A stretch of 64,000 bases of DNA from CAIWHR01 sp963779805 (GTDB taxonomy: Bacteria; Pseudomonadota; Gammaproteobacteria; Burkholderiales; Casimicrobiaceae): NCBI GenBank assembly GCA_963779805.1, contig CAVZZN010000011.1, positions 1 through 64,000 on the forward strand, in the 5' to 3' direction. The notes below the pieces were generated by a model. The model was not told the origin of the DNA and did no database searches. It saw nothing but the letters and a program-made list of their open reading frames with translations. Within the stretch, counting starts at the first letter, position 1. Each line of letters starts with the position of its first letter. Shown here in pieces: positions 1 through 8,764 of the stretch. Position numbers and translations under genes: made by a program.

Positions 1-172
1 CGTGGAATGAAGGGTGCGCAAACTTGCCGGGCGAACGCGAGTGAACCGCAGTTACGAGCGTTGTACTAGTGCCGCCTCGTGCTCGGGAATGACGAGATCG
101 ACCACGCGATACTGTGCGCGGCGCTTCCCTGTCCGGCGGCAAGGCAGGCCCCTGCGACCCAGCAGTCCGCAC

Positions 173-589
173 TTACGCTCCGATAACGCGCAGTCCGCTT
201 GCCTTCGCGGCGACGGCCAATGCCACGTCGTGAGTCGCCATCGACAATTCTTTTCCAGCTTGTTCCTTCCACAGCAACGCCGTAGCAAGATGAATCGCGT
301 CCAGCGTTCCCAGTGCTGTTGGAAGCGGTTGGGCAGCGCGTGACAGAACCGGGTGGGTAATCTCCACGATCTCCATGGCTTCCAACAACCGGTATACCGC
401 CTCCCTCTGTTCCGCGATCATCTCGTCGGCGAATCCTTGAGCCAGGCGCAACCGGTCCAGCGTGCGCAGACACTCCACCTCCGCAAGCGCCGAGGCGATG
501 CCTTGCGTGACTCGACCCCACTCCTTCAACGCGTTGCGCTGACCAAGGACAACGCGCAGCAATACTGACGAATCGAGGTAGGCGATCAC
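173..589 (-). CDS. PIN-domain toxin (VapC-like ribonuclease)
   Basis: Predicted PIN-fold endoribonuclease toxin of 138 aa. The acidic residues of a PIN active site are visible: Asp in AYLDSS near the N-terminus, Glu in LAEVECLR, Asp in LGTLDAIHLATA and Asp in ATHDVALA. The GTG start at 589 overlaps the stop of the upstream antitoxin gene (GTGA arrangement), the usual translational coupling of such pairs. In known VapC proteins this site cleaves tRNA or rRNA; the target here cannot be read from sequence. The partner upstream is a Phd/YefM-type antitoxin, so the pair is a type II toxin-antitoxin module. Nothing looks truncated. Confidence is high for the family and lower for the substrate. Confidence 0.88.
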   Translation of the reverse strand: MIAYLDSSVLLRVVLGQRNALKEWGRVTQGIASALAEVECLRTLDRLRLAQGFADEMIAEQREAVYRLLEAMEIVEITHPVLSRAAQPLPTALGTLDAIHLATALLWKEQAGKELSMATHDVALAVAAKASGLRVIGA

Positions 590-849
590 CGATCGCCTTG
601 CCGCTCTTCCATTAGCAGTTTCACGACGTCTCCGCGGAGCCGGAGGGGCGGCGGAAGAGGCACGCGCTGGAGTTTCGGCGCTCCGGAAAGCGGTGCCCGA
701 AGCTTGAGGGAACCATCGCCCTCCTTCCACGGAACAATGCGCGCGATCGGCGTGTCCCGGTCCAGAATCGTCAACGAACTGCCCGCCCGTACCTTGCGCA
801 GATGTTCGCTCAGGCGGCTCTTCAAGTCGGCGATGCGTATCCCAGTCAT
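586..849 (-). CDS. Phd/YefM-type antitoxin of the PIN toxin
   Basis: Small protein of 87 aa whose N-terminal half (IRIADLKSRLSEHLRKV, then SLTILDRDTPIARIVP) matches the DNA-binding fold of Phd/YefM antitoxins. The basic, proline-rich C-terminal part would wrap the toxin. Two in-frame ATGs exist, at 855 and 849. The upstream promoter has its -10 box at 856-861, so the 855 ATG would lie before the transcription start and 849 is preferred. The stop overlaps the toxin start. Antitoxins of this family repress their own operon, so autoregulation is expected from family knowledge. Confidence 0.85.
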   Translation of the reverse strand: MTGIRIADLKSRLSEHLRKVRAGSSLTILDRDTPIARIVPWKEGDGSLKLRAPLSGAPKLQRVPLPPPLRLRGDVVKLLMEERQGDR

Positions 850-884
850 GGTCATATAGTAGTCACATCTGGTCATTATGGCAA
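849..884 (-). promoter_or_regulatory. Promoter of the toxin-antitoxin operon, probably leaderless
   Basis: On the minus strand a -35 box TTGCCA (879-884) and a -10 box TACTAT (856-861) are separated by exactly 17 bp. The expected start of transcription, about seven bases after the -10 box, falls on or next to the ATG at 849. This implies an mRNA without a leader. The AT-rich patch stands out from its GC-rich surroundings. Confidence 0.6.
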
Positions 885-960
885 GCGGGACGAGCAGATC
901 CCGATTGGCAAGCGGACGGAGCAGGGTCGGCAGACGTCGTATTCGGTAGAATGCCCGGGC

Positions 961-3659
961 ATGTCAATCGCCGCCACCGACTTCCTCGTGCCGCTGCTGA
1001 CCCCGCACGGCCACCTTCGGTTGGTGCCGGATTCCGACGCACCACCCTTGCCCGCCGCGCTTGCCCAGCGTCTCAGCGATGCGTTCGCCCGTGGTTCCGG
1101 CGCATGGCCTGCTGCATCTCGGGGCCGCTGAAGTCGGGAGCATTCTGCCGCCCTCCTGGGCCTGGTGGCGTGATTTTGCCGCGCGCTACGTGACAGCGTT
1201 GTGCGCCACGCCCGAGGGCGACGCCGTCGACCGCACCCGACGACCAGGCTCTCGATGCCTTGATCGCCGATGCCCCTCCGATGACGGGCGTGGAGTATTT
1301 GACGACCGAAGTGCTGACCACGCTTTGGACCGATCTCGATGCCGCCTTGCGCGATGAACTTGTCGCATCGAAAGGCCCGCTCCAGGAATTTCTCAAGGCA
1401 CGTCATCCGGTCTGGAATCTGGTTGGCCGGGTCCATTTCAATCTCGCGGAGAACCGCAAGGACGCGGAGGCGCCGTTCGCCTTTCTCGCCACCTACACCT
1501 CGCGCGTCTCGGCCCACGGCAAGGCGCAACACCTGCCGCTTTCCCGGGCGCTGGCCGAGTTCTCGGACGGAAAGAGTCAGGCGCGGCTGCTTTCCCTGCT
1601 GATGCCGGTGCAGCGCGCGGCGGAGCAGTGCGGATGGCTGCGCGCGATGGTGGAATCCGGCGAGATCTATCACCCGCTGCGCTGGCTGCCCGCCGATGCC
1701 TATCAGTTCCTCAGCGACGTACCGAAGCTGGAGGCTGCCGGCATCATTGTGCGCGCGCCGGGGGCGTGGCAGGCCGGCCGTCCCGCCCGCCCGCTGGTCA
1801 AGGCCAGCGTCGGCACACGATCGCCTTCGCTGCTGGGAAAGGATGCGCTGCTGGACTTCAGCATGGAGGTCACGCTCGACGGCGAGCGGCTCAGCGCTGC
1901 CGAGATCAAGGCGCTGCTGGCCGGCTGGCGACGGCTTGCAACTCCTTCGCGGACGCTGGGTCGAGGTGGATCGCAAGAAGCTCGGGCGCATGCTGGAGCG
2001 GTTCCAGGCCATCGAACGGGCGGCGGCCGAAAATGGTCTGCCGTTTGCCGAGGCGATGCGTCTGGTGGCAGGAGCCTCGCTCGACGAGGCGGGCAATTCC
2101 GCCGATGCCGACTGGTCGCAACTGGTCGCCGGCCCTTGGCTGGCCGAGACCCTGCAGGGGTTGCGCCAGCCGGAGGGCCTGGCGCAGGTCAGTCCCGGGG
2201 CAGACACTCAAGGCCACATTGCGCCCGTATCAGCAGGTCGGCGTTCGCTGGCTGTATCTGCTCACCCGGTTGGGGCTGGGAGCGTGTCTTGCCGATGACA
2301 TGGGCCTGGGCAAGACCATCCAGGTGCTCTCTCTGCTGCTGATACTCAAGCGCGAGGACAACGACAAGGACAAGCAATTCCGCCCCAGCCTGCTGGTCGT
2401 TCCGGCATCGCTGATGGCCAACTGGGCCGCAGAATCCGAGCGTTTCTCCCCAGACCTGCGCATCCTGATCGCGCATCCCTCGGAGTGCTCGGCCGCCGAA
2501 TTGCGAGCGCTGGATGCGCAGCGTTTGAGCGGCATCGATCTCGTCATCACCACCTATGGCTCACTGCTGCGCTTGCCGGCGCTGGCCGACGTGCAGTGGC
2601 GGCTGGCCGTCCTCGATGAAGCTCAGGCGATCAAGAATCCGGGTGCGAAGCAGACGCGCCAGGTGAAGAAGCTGAACGCACAGTCGCGCATTGCGCTTGA
2701 CCGGCACGCCGGTGGAAAACAGACTTTCCGATCTGTGGTCGATCTTCGACTTTACCCACCCCGGCCTCTTGGGCACGGAGAAGGTCTTTGCCAACTTCTC
2801 CAAACGATTGGCCCAGGCCGAACACTTCGGGCCGCTGCGCGCCCTGGTACGCCCGTACATCCTGCGGCGCTTGAAGACCGACAAGCGGGTGATCGCCGAT
2901 TTGCCGGACAAGACGGAACTCAAGGCGTGGTGCCATCTCAGCCCGGCGCAGGCCGCGCTGTATCAGCGTGCGGTGAAGGAACTGGCCGCCGCGCTGGAAG
3001 ATGCCGAGGGGATTGGTCGCAAGGGAGTGGTGCTTTCCTTCCTGATGCGCTTCAAGCAGATCTGCAACCATCCCTCGCAGTGGTTGGGCGATGGGGCCTG
3101 GAGCGCGGAAGACAGCGGCAAGTTCGCCCGCCTGCGCGAGCTGGCCGAGATCATTGCCGCCAAGCAGGAAAAAGTGCTGGTGTTCACCCAGTTCCGCGAA
3201 ACGACCGAGCCGCTGGCGGCATTTCTTGGCGCCGTCTTCGGTCGCGAAGGCCTGGTGCTGCACGGGGGCACGCCGGTGGCCAAGCGCCGCGAGCTGGTCA
3301 AGCGGTTTCAGGAGGACGAGCTGACGCCCTTCTTCGTGCTCTCGCTCAAGGCCGGCGGCGCGGGTCTCAATCTTACCGCCGCCTCGCACGTCATCCATTT
3401 CGACCGCTGGTGGAATCCCGCCGTGGAAAATCAGGCCACTGATCGTGCCTTTCGAATCGGGCAGCAGCGCAACGTGCTGGTGCACAAGTTCGTCTGCCGC
3501 GGCACCATTGAAGAGCGGATCGACCAGTTGATCGAATCGAAGCAGCAGCTCGTGAAGGATGTGCTGGAGGGCGGAGCGGAACTTCTGCTCACCGAGATGA
3601 GCGACTCCGAACTGCTCGATCTGGTGAAGCTCGACATTCACTCCGCACAGGAAAACTGA
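961..3659 (+). CDS. SNF2-family DEAD-like helicase/ATPase (frame broken five times)
   Basis: Large Swi2/Snf2 ATPase; the restored protein is 897 aa. The N-terminal ~430 residues are a SNF2-associated region of the bacterial type. The ATPase core follows: Walker A in DMGLGKTIQ, Walker B as DEAQ, motif LTGTPVENRLSDLWS, and the C-terminal helicase lobe with GGAGLNLTAA and DRAFRIGQ. Frame breaks lie near 1099, 1237, 1926, 2198 and 2698, each behaving as one extra base; removing them gives an uninterrupted reading. ATG 961 is the only clear start. Twenty bases downstream begins a SWIM zinc-finger gene, a common partner of this helicase type. A role in remodelling DNA-protein complexes is inferred from the family; the physiological target is unknown. 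Confidence 0.85.
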
Positions 3660-3678
3660 TCCCGACGAGAGGAATCAC

Positions 3679-4620
3679 ATGAGCTTCTACGGATGGAAGC
3701 CGTACGTCTCGGTTGCCGAGCGTCGCAAGAAAGCGGAGAAGGCCGCCGCCAGGGCCAGAAAGGCGGGCGCCGATCTCTCGCCCGTGGCAGCCTCGTCGTG
3801 GCGCTATCGCCAAGACTTTCTGGGGCAAGGGATGGTGCAACAACCTGGAGTGCTACAGCGACTTTGCCAACCGCTTGCCGCGCGGACGTACCTACGTGCG
3901 CAACGGTTCGGTGATCGACCTCAGGATCACGAACGGCGAGGTGCGCGCCAAGGTAATGGGGTCGAGTCTTTACGATGTCGACGTCACTGTCGTTGCCGTT
4001 TCCGCGAAGCAGTGGCAGTCCATCAGCGCCGATTGCGCGGGCTCGATCGATTCGCTGGTCGAACTTCTGCAAGGCCGACTTTCCAAGGCTGTGATGGAAC
4101 GAATCTGCAGGCCGAATACCGGCCTCTTCCCTGCGCCGAAGGAAATCAAATTCAGTTGCAGTTGCCCGGACTGGGCTTCCATGTGCAAGCACGTCGCCGC
4201 CGTGCTCTATGGTGTGGGCGCGCGCCTCGATAGCCAACCTGAGTTGATTTTCGCGTTGCGCCGCGTGGATCCCAAGGACCTCGTCGCGCAAGCAGGCGCC
4301 GGCCTGCGGAGGTCACGACAAAGCCCGACGACCGGCAGGGTGCTCGATGATGCCCATCTGGCCGACGTGTTCGGCATCGAGATGGCCGATGTCGCTCCGG
4401 CGAAGAAACCTGCCGCTTCTCGCCACGCGTCGACAGTAGCCGCGATAACGAAGGCGCCGGCCAAGCCGGCCGCCACGTGGCCGCCGGCGCGACTCGCAAG
4501 GCGACCACCGCCGGGAAGACGGCGGCCCCCAAGGCCACGTTGGCACAGAAACGCAATGGCGAAAGTGCGTGCCATGAAGCGCGGCAACGCGGCCGAACCG
4601 GATCAGCAAGGGCCGGCTGA
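3679..4620 (+). CDS. SWIM zinc-finger domain protein (frame broken)
   Basis: Starts at ATG 3679 with MSFYGWKPYVSVAERRKKA, then a conserved block with TFWGKGWCNNLE typical of the SWIM proteins that accompany bacterial SNF2 helicases. The SWIM metal site CSCPDWASMCKH (C-x-C...C-x-H) is intact and would bind zinc and probably nucleic acid or protein. The C-terminal tail is an Ala/Lys/Pro-rich linker. A break near 3791 acts as one extra base. A second one, around 4460-4490, goes the other way, and after it the frame runs to a TGA at 4618-4620. The exact tail is uncertain. The gene lies 20 bp after the helicase and is presumably co-transcribed with it. Confidence 0.75.
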
Positions 4621-4907
4621 CCGCCATGATCGAAGAGGCCACGCTCGACGCGTATGGCGAGTCGGAGCAGACCACCGGCTGGTACACGATGCTCGAGGAA
4701 CACCTCGCATTGCCGTTCGATACCACGGTGCTCGGTGTCCTGGTGAAAGTGGTCAGGCTCGATCTTCGTGGCGACAACGACATCGTCGCAATCTGTACAC
4801 GCGGCCGCAAGCGACAATCGGTCTCCATTCTTGATCTGGCACTGCCATCGCCCAAGCCAAAGGGGGCCGAATGGATCGAGGCATACCGTCACTGGATCAA
4901 AGGATGA
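4556..4907 (+). CDS. CcbP-type calcium-binding family protein (frame broken)
   Basis: The clear reading from 4626 (IEEATLDAYGESEQTTG, later GAEWIEAYRHW) matches the small acidic calcium-binding CcbP family. Upstream, ATGs at 4556 and 4574 open a reading that joins this frame if one extra G near 4590 is removed. That gives a 116-aa protein with a basic N-terminus (MAKVRAMKRGNA). It overlaps the end of the SWIM gene and looks like the third member of the same operon. CcbP of cyanobacteria binds Ca2+ through negative surface charge; whether this homologue does so is not shown here. A conservative alternative start is ATG 4626. Confidence 0.65.
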
Positions 4908-5291
4908 GGGAGGTGGCCACGCCGCCTTCGCTTCCTCACCACTGGCGACCGGAAAGATGATTGTCGCCGCCGCCCACCCGCCCGGCGTGCTCCCCCGCTC
5001 AGACAAAGGCGATTGACGAGCGTGGATCCGGGTTGGATGAAGCTGCAACGGCGATGAGGCGCGCCGCCACCTTGGTCAACATGAGCGAATCCGGCGCGAT
5101 GCCCCAGTGTGCTTCGGCTCGGAAACGCGCGCTACCTGCGGATCACAAGTCCGCCGCTGTCCGCCTGCGGTGCGCTCAAGGCCCCGTACCTCGCGTCGCA
5201 ATCGACCGCTCACGACATCGGGTCGAATTGCTACAGCTGCGGACGTTCCGCAATTAGAACACCGCGGAAATCAAGGCAACACACTGATTAT
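4908..5291. other. Intergenic region, no gene seen
   Basis: About 380 bases between the CcbP-like gene and the tRNA. Short open frames here show no family resemblance and no good ribosome binding site. I see no terminator with a clear T-run and no repeat. Confidence 0.5.
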
Positions 5292-5367
5292 TGGCTCCCC
5301 GACCTGGGCTCGAACCAGGGACCTGCGGATTAACAGTCCGTCGCTCTACCGACTGAGCTATCGGGGA
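5292..5367 (-). tRNA. tRNA-Asn (anticodon GTT)
   Basis: A 76-nt cloverleaf on the minus strand. The acceptor strands TCCCCGA and TCGGGGA pair, followed by G and an encoded CCA. The D arm contains AGCTCAGTCGGTAGAGC, the anticodon loop CTGTTAA gives anticodon GTT, and the T arm contains GGTTCGAGCCC. It stands alone, just downstream of the livFGMH block on the same strand. Confidence 0.97.
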
Positions 5368-5530
5368 ATAAGCCAGCGATTTTACCGTCCCGCGACGGCC
5401 CGGGTCAACGCACGCCTTACCTTCGTGCCGCTGAGCGGCCGTTTGGCTGATCCGGACGTACCGCAGCATCGCGGATGCCCGCATGTTGCGCGTCGCGCCT
5501 GCTGGGCGCGCTCTCCGACCTCCGCGGCGA

Positions 5531-6226
5531 TCAGAACAGACGCCACAAGTGCTCGTCGCTCTCGATGGTTCGGGGTGAACCGTCAAACACGACGCTCCCC
5601 GCCTTCAGCACCGCAACGCGATCAACGATGCCGAGCAGGCGCCGCACGTTCTGATCGACCACGAGCACCGAGACGCCGAAGCGCTCGCGCATCTCCTGCA
5701 CGCGGCGGAACACTTCGTCGACCAGCACCGGGGCAAGACCGGTGGACGGCTCGTCGAGCATGACCAGACGCGGCCCGCGCACAAGCGCGAGCGCGAGTGC
5801 GACCATCTGCTGCTGGCCCCCGGAAAGCTTTCCGGCCGGTTGCTCGCGCCGCTCGCGCAGGATCGGAAACATCCGGTACACGTCGGCGAGGCGCGCTGCA
5901 CCGTCCGGGCCAGCCGCCTTGACCGCGATGTCCAGGTTCTCACCGACGTTGAGCGTGCGGAACGTGTTGCGGCCCTGCGGCACGAACGCGAGGCCCCGGC
6001 TCACGGTGGTCGCAACGCGCCCTACTTGAACGAGTGCTCCATCGAATTCGACCGATCCGGCGCGCCACGGCACAAGCCCCACGGCAGCGCGCATGAGCGT
6101 GGTCTTGCCGGCGCCGTTGTGGCCGACCAGCGCGACGATCTCGCCTCGCTCGATGCGAAGCGATACCCCGTGCAGCACGTCCTTCTTGTCGTAGGCCACC
6201 ACGAGCCCGCGAATGTCGAGCATCAC
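5531..6226 (-). CDS. livF: Branched-chain amino-acid-type ABC transporter ATPase LivF, set 1
   Basis: ATP-binding subunit of 231 aa, cytoplasmic, powering import through the LivH/LivM pore. Walker A is GHNGAGKTT, the ABC signature LSGGQQQMVALALAL and Walker B MLDEPS; the length and the VVDQNV switch region fit LivF. The start overlaps the end of the next gene upstream (LivG) by four bases, so translation is coupled. It is the last gene of transporter set 1. The substrate cannot be told from the ATPase. Neighbouring enolase-superfamily enzymes suggest an organic acid rather than an amino acid, which is inference. Confidence 0.92.
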   Translation of the reverse strand: MMLDIRGLVVAYDKKDVLHGVSLRIERGEIVALVGHNGAGKTTLMRAAVGLVPWRAGSVEFDGALVQVGRVATTVSRGLAFVPQGRNTFRTLNVGENLDIAVKAAGPDGAARLADVYRMFPILRERREQPAGKLSGGQQQMVALALALVRGPRLVMLDEPSTGLAPVLVDEVFRRVQEMRERFGVSVLVVDQNVRRLLGIVDRVAVLKAGSVVFDGSPRTIESDEHLWRLF

Positions 6227-6978
6227 GCGCCGTCCACCGTGCCGAAATACAGGTCGCGCAGCTCCGCGCTTCGCTCCACTTGCTCGCTCGTGCCTTCGGC
6301 GACGATGCGCCCCTCGGCCAGGAAGATCACCCGATCGCAGCAGCCGCGGATGACGTCGAGGTTGTGCTCGATCAGGACGATGGTCGTGCCCGGACGGCGC
6401 AGGCGCGTGACGATGCCGATCATGGCGCGGTGCGAGGTCGGATCGAGGCCGGCCGTGGGCTCGTCCAGCAGCAGCGTCGTGGCGCCGCTCGCCACCAGGC
6501 AGGCGAACATGACGATCTTCTGCTCGGCATACGAAAGATCACCGCCGAACGCCTGCGCCCGATCCGCAAAGTCGAGCGACTCGAGCACTTGCATCGCGTC
6601 CTTCGTCCAGCGGCGCTTGCTCGAAGGCAACGTTGCGAGCGCGCGCACGAGCTCGCCGTTCACCTCCGGGCGGGCGAGGATCACGTTCTCGACGACGCGC
6701 AGCTGGTGGAAGATGCGCGTCTGCTGGAACGTGCGACCGATGCCCAGTCGTGCAATCCGATAGGGCGCCAAGCCGACGATGTCGCGCTCGCCGGCGAAGA
6801 TGCGACCGCTCGAGGCCCGAACCACCCCCGTGATCAGGTTGAAGATCGTCGTCTTGCCGGCGCCGTTCGGGCCGATGAGGCCGACGATCTCGCCCGGACG
6901 AAACTCGCACGTGACGTCGTCGACCGCCGTCAGGCCGCCGAAACGCTTGCCGAGATGCTCCAGGCGAAGCGTGCTCAT
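6223..6978 (-). CDS. livG: ABC transporter ATPase LivG, set 1
   Basis: Second ATP-binding subunit, 251 aa, starting MSTLRLEHLGKRFGG. Walker A is GPNGAGKTT and Walker B LLLDEPTAGLD. The signature region reads LSYAEQK instead of LSGGQ; this variant is regular in LivG proteins. It also has the long insertion between Walker A and the signature that separates LivG from LivF. It overlaps livF by four bases at its stop and livM by four at its start, the tight packing of a single operon. Confidence 0.92.
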   Translation of the reverse strand: MSTLRLEHLGKRFGGLTAVDDVTCEFRPGEIVGLIGPNGAGKTTIFNLITGVVRASSGRIFAGERDIVGLAPYRIARLGIGRTFQQTRIFHQLRVVENVILARPEVNGELVRALATLPSSKRRWTKDAMQVLESLDFADRAQAFGGDLSYAEQKIVMFACLVASGATTLLLDEPTAGLDPTSHRAMIGIVTRLRRPGTTIVLIEHNLDVIRGCCDRVIFLAEGRIVAEGTSEQVERSAELRDLYFGTVDGA

Positions 6979-7853
6979 TCCGCGACGGCGCCACGCCCGC
7001 CCGCAAGGCCCCGCGGCCGTGCGAAGCAAAACGCGACCAGTACGGCGCCGTAGACGATCTGGCGCAGCGGCCCCAGCGTCGTGCTCTCGAGTGGCAGGAA
7101 GCGCAGTGCTTCCGGCAGGGCGACGAGCAAGGCGGCGCCCAGCAGCGGTCCCCAGAGCGTGCCCATGCCGCCGATCAGCACCATGGACAGGATGAAGATG
7201 GACGCGTGCACGTCGAAGGTGTCCGGCGACACGAACGTGATGTAGTGCGCATACATCGCGCCCGCGATGCCGGCGATCGCGCCGGACACCACGAACGCCT
7301 TGATCTTGAGCGCAACGACAGGCTTGCCCAGCGCCTGGGGCACGAGCTCGTCTTCGCGGATGGCTTTCAGGAGCAGCCCGAACGGCGAGCGCACGACGAG
7401 GAAGATGAACGCGATCACCACGAGCGCCATCGCGGCGTACAGCACCACGTAGGCACCGTTGGTGGCGATCTCCACGCCGAGCACCGTCGGCCGCGGTATG
7501 CCACGCAGCCCGCCCGGGCCTCCGGTCACCGCGTCCAGGTTGAGGTACAGGCCATGGAGCACTTCCTGCACACCGAACGACGCGAGCACGAGATAGTGGC
7601 CGCTGACGCGCAGCGACGGCACGGCGATGAGCAGGCTCACGATGCCGCCGGCGAGGAGCGCCGCGAGCGCGCCCCACCAGAATCCGACTCCGAACGTCAG
7701 CGCGAGCACTGCCGAGGTGTAGGCGCCCATGCCGAAGAGCGCGCCCTGCACGATCGTGAACAGGCCCGTGAAGCCGAGCAGCAGGTCCTGACTGACGGCG
7801 AGAATGCCGTAGATGATGACTGCGATGAGCACGCCGAGAACGTAGGTCTCCAT
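6975..7853 (-). CDS. livM: ABC transporter permease LivM, set 1
   Basis: Integral membrane permease of 292 aa with a dense series of hydrophobic segments. It carries the LivM hallmark YLVLASFG and the C-terminal block GGMGTLWGPLLGAALL. The cytoplasmic loop SPFGLLLKAIREDE is the conserved region that contacts the ATPases. It begins METYVLGVLIAVIIYGILAV. It overlaps livG by four bases and lies 19 bases from livH. Apparently intact. Confidence 0.9.
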   Translation of the reverse strand: METYVLGVLIAVIIYGILAVSQDLLLGFTGLFTIVQGALFGMGAYTSAVLALTFGVGFWWGALAALLAGGIVSLLIAVPSLRVSGHYLVLASFGVQEVLHGLYLNLDAVTGGPGGLRGIPRPTVLGVEIATNGAYVVLYAAMALVVIAFIFLVVRSPFGLLLKAIREDELVPQALGKPVVALKIKAFVVSGAIAGIAGAMYAHYITFVSPDTFDVHASIFILSMVLIGGMGTLWGPLLGAALLVALPEALRFLPLESTTLGPLRQIVYGAVLVAFCFARPRGLAGGRGAVAE

Positions 7854-7872
7854 GGCAGATCGCGCGAGGTGC

Positions 7873-8758
7873 CTACAACGTGCTCTTCGGCAGCGAGCGG
7901 CCGAAAAGACCCGTCGGCCGCACCATCAGGAAGACGAGAATCACCGCGTACGTCACCGCGGTTTGCCACTCCGTGGGCAGCACGAATGCCGCGAAGCCCT
8001 CCAGGAGACCGATGACCAGTCCCGCGGCCGCGGCCCCTTCGATCCTGTCCACCCCGCCGAAGAACATCGCCATCGCGCCGGTGAGCACGGCCTGGATGCC
8101 GATGTAAGGCGAGATGCCGGCGCCCGAAGCGATGAACAGGGCCGCTGCGCACGGCAGGAGCGCCGAGCCGAGCGCGAACGCGATGACCTTGAGCCTGCCC
8201 GTGTCCACGCCGTTGAGCAGCAGGAGCTCCTCGTTGTCGATGAGCGCGCGAATGCGCTCGCCGTGCACGCTACGGAAGAGGAACAGCAGATAGAGCGAGA
8301 CGATGAGCGCCGACATCGCGAGCGCGACCATCTGTCCGCCGGTGACGAGCACGGGCCCGAACGAGACCGGCTGCGGCATGGCCACGTCGATGCTGTAGCC
8401 GGTGGGTCCGAAGCCGAGCACGAGCAGATTGTCGGTGACGATCATGGTCCCGAGCGAGCCCATGACCATCACCAGGCTGGAGGCCCCGCGCCGCTGCAGG
8501 GGCCGGTAGAGCAGCGTAATCGAAGCGATCCCGAGCAGCGCCGCGGCGGCAATGCCTACCAGCGCCGCCACGCCGAACGGGAGCCCCGCATAGAGGCTCG
8601 TTGCCAGGATCGCGTAGGCGCCGAGCGTATAGAACGGCGCCCTGCGCGAAGTGCCAGATCTTCGTGGTCGCGAAGATCGTTGCGAAGCTCAGGCCGAGCA
8701 GCGCGTAGACGCTGCCGACGAACAGCCCGTTGATCGCGAGCTGCGCGAGCAGCGGCAC
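7873..8758 (-). CDS. livH: ABC transporter permease LivH, set 1 (one frame break)
   Basis: Second permease; the restored protein is 294 aa. The GTG start at 8758 gives PLLAQLAINGLFVGSVYALL. The usual LivH motif (HFAQGAFYTLGAY in the restored reading) is interrupted near 8635 by one extra base; without it the protein runs through to the stop at 7873. The C-terminal part contains GGVDRIEGAAAAGLVIGLLE and the conserved tail region. It is six bases from the binding-protein gene. The break sits in the first 45 residues and would abolish function if real. Confidence 0.85.
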
Positions 8759-8764
8759 AGCCGG

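Noticed and set aside
1..172. A gene at the left window edge
   Set aside because: Open frames here lack recognisable protein features and overlap the toxin gene end; nothing can be supported.
961..3659. Treating the SNF2 gene as a decayed pseudogene
   Set aside because: All catalytic motifs are intact and the five breaks are of the same single-base type found in essential genes of the window.
6223..7677. A single 484-codon LivM-LivG protein
   Set aside because: The first half is an out-of-frame reading of livM; livG has its own ATG at 6978 and livM is intact in its own frame.
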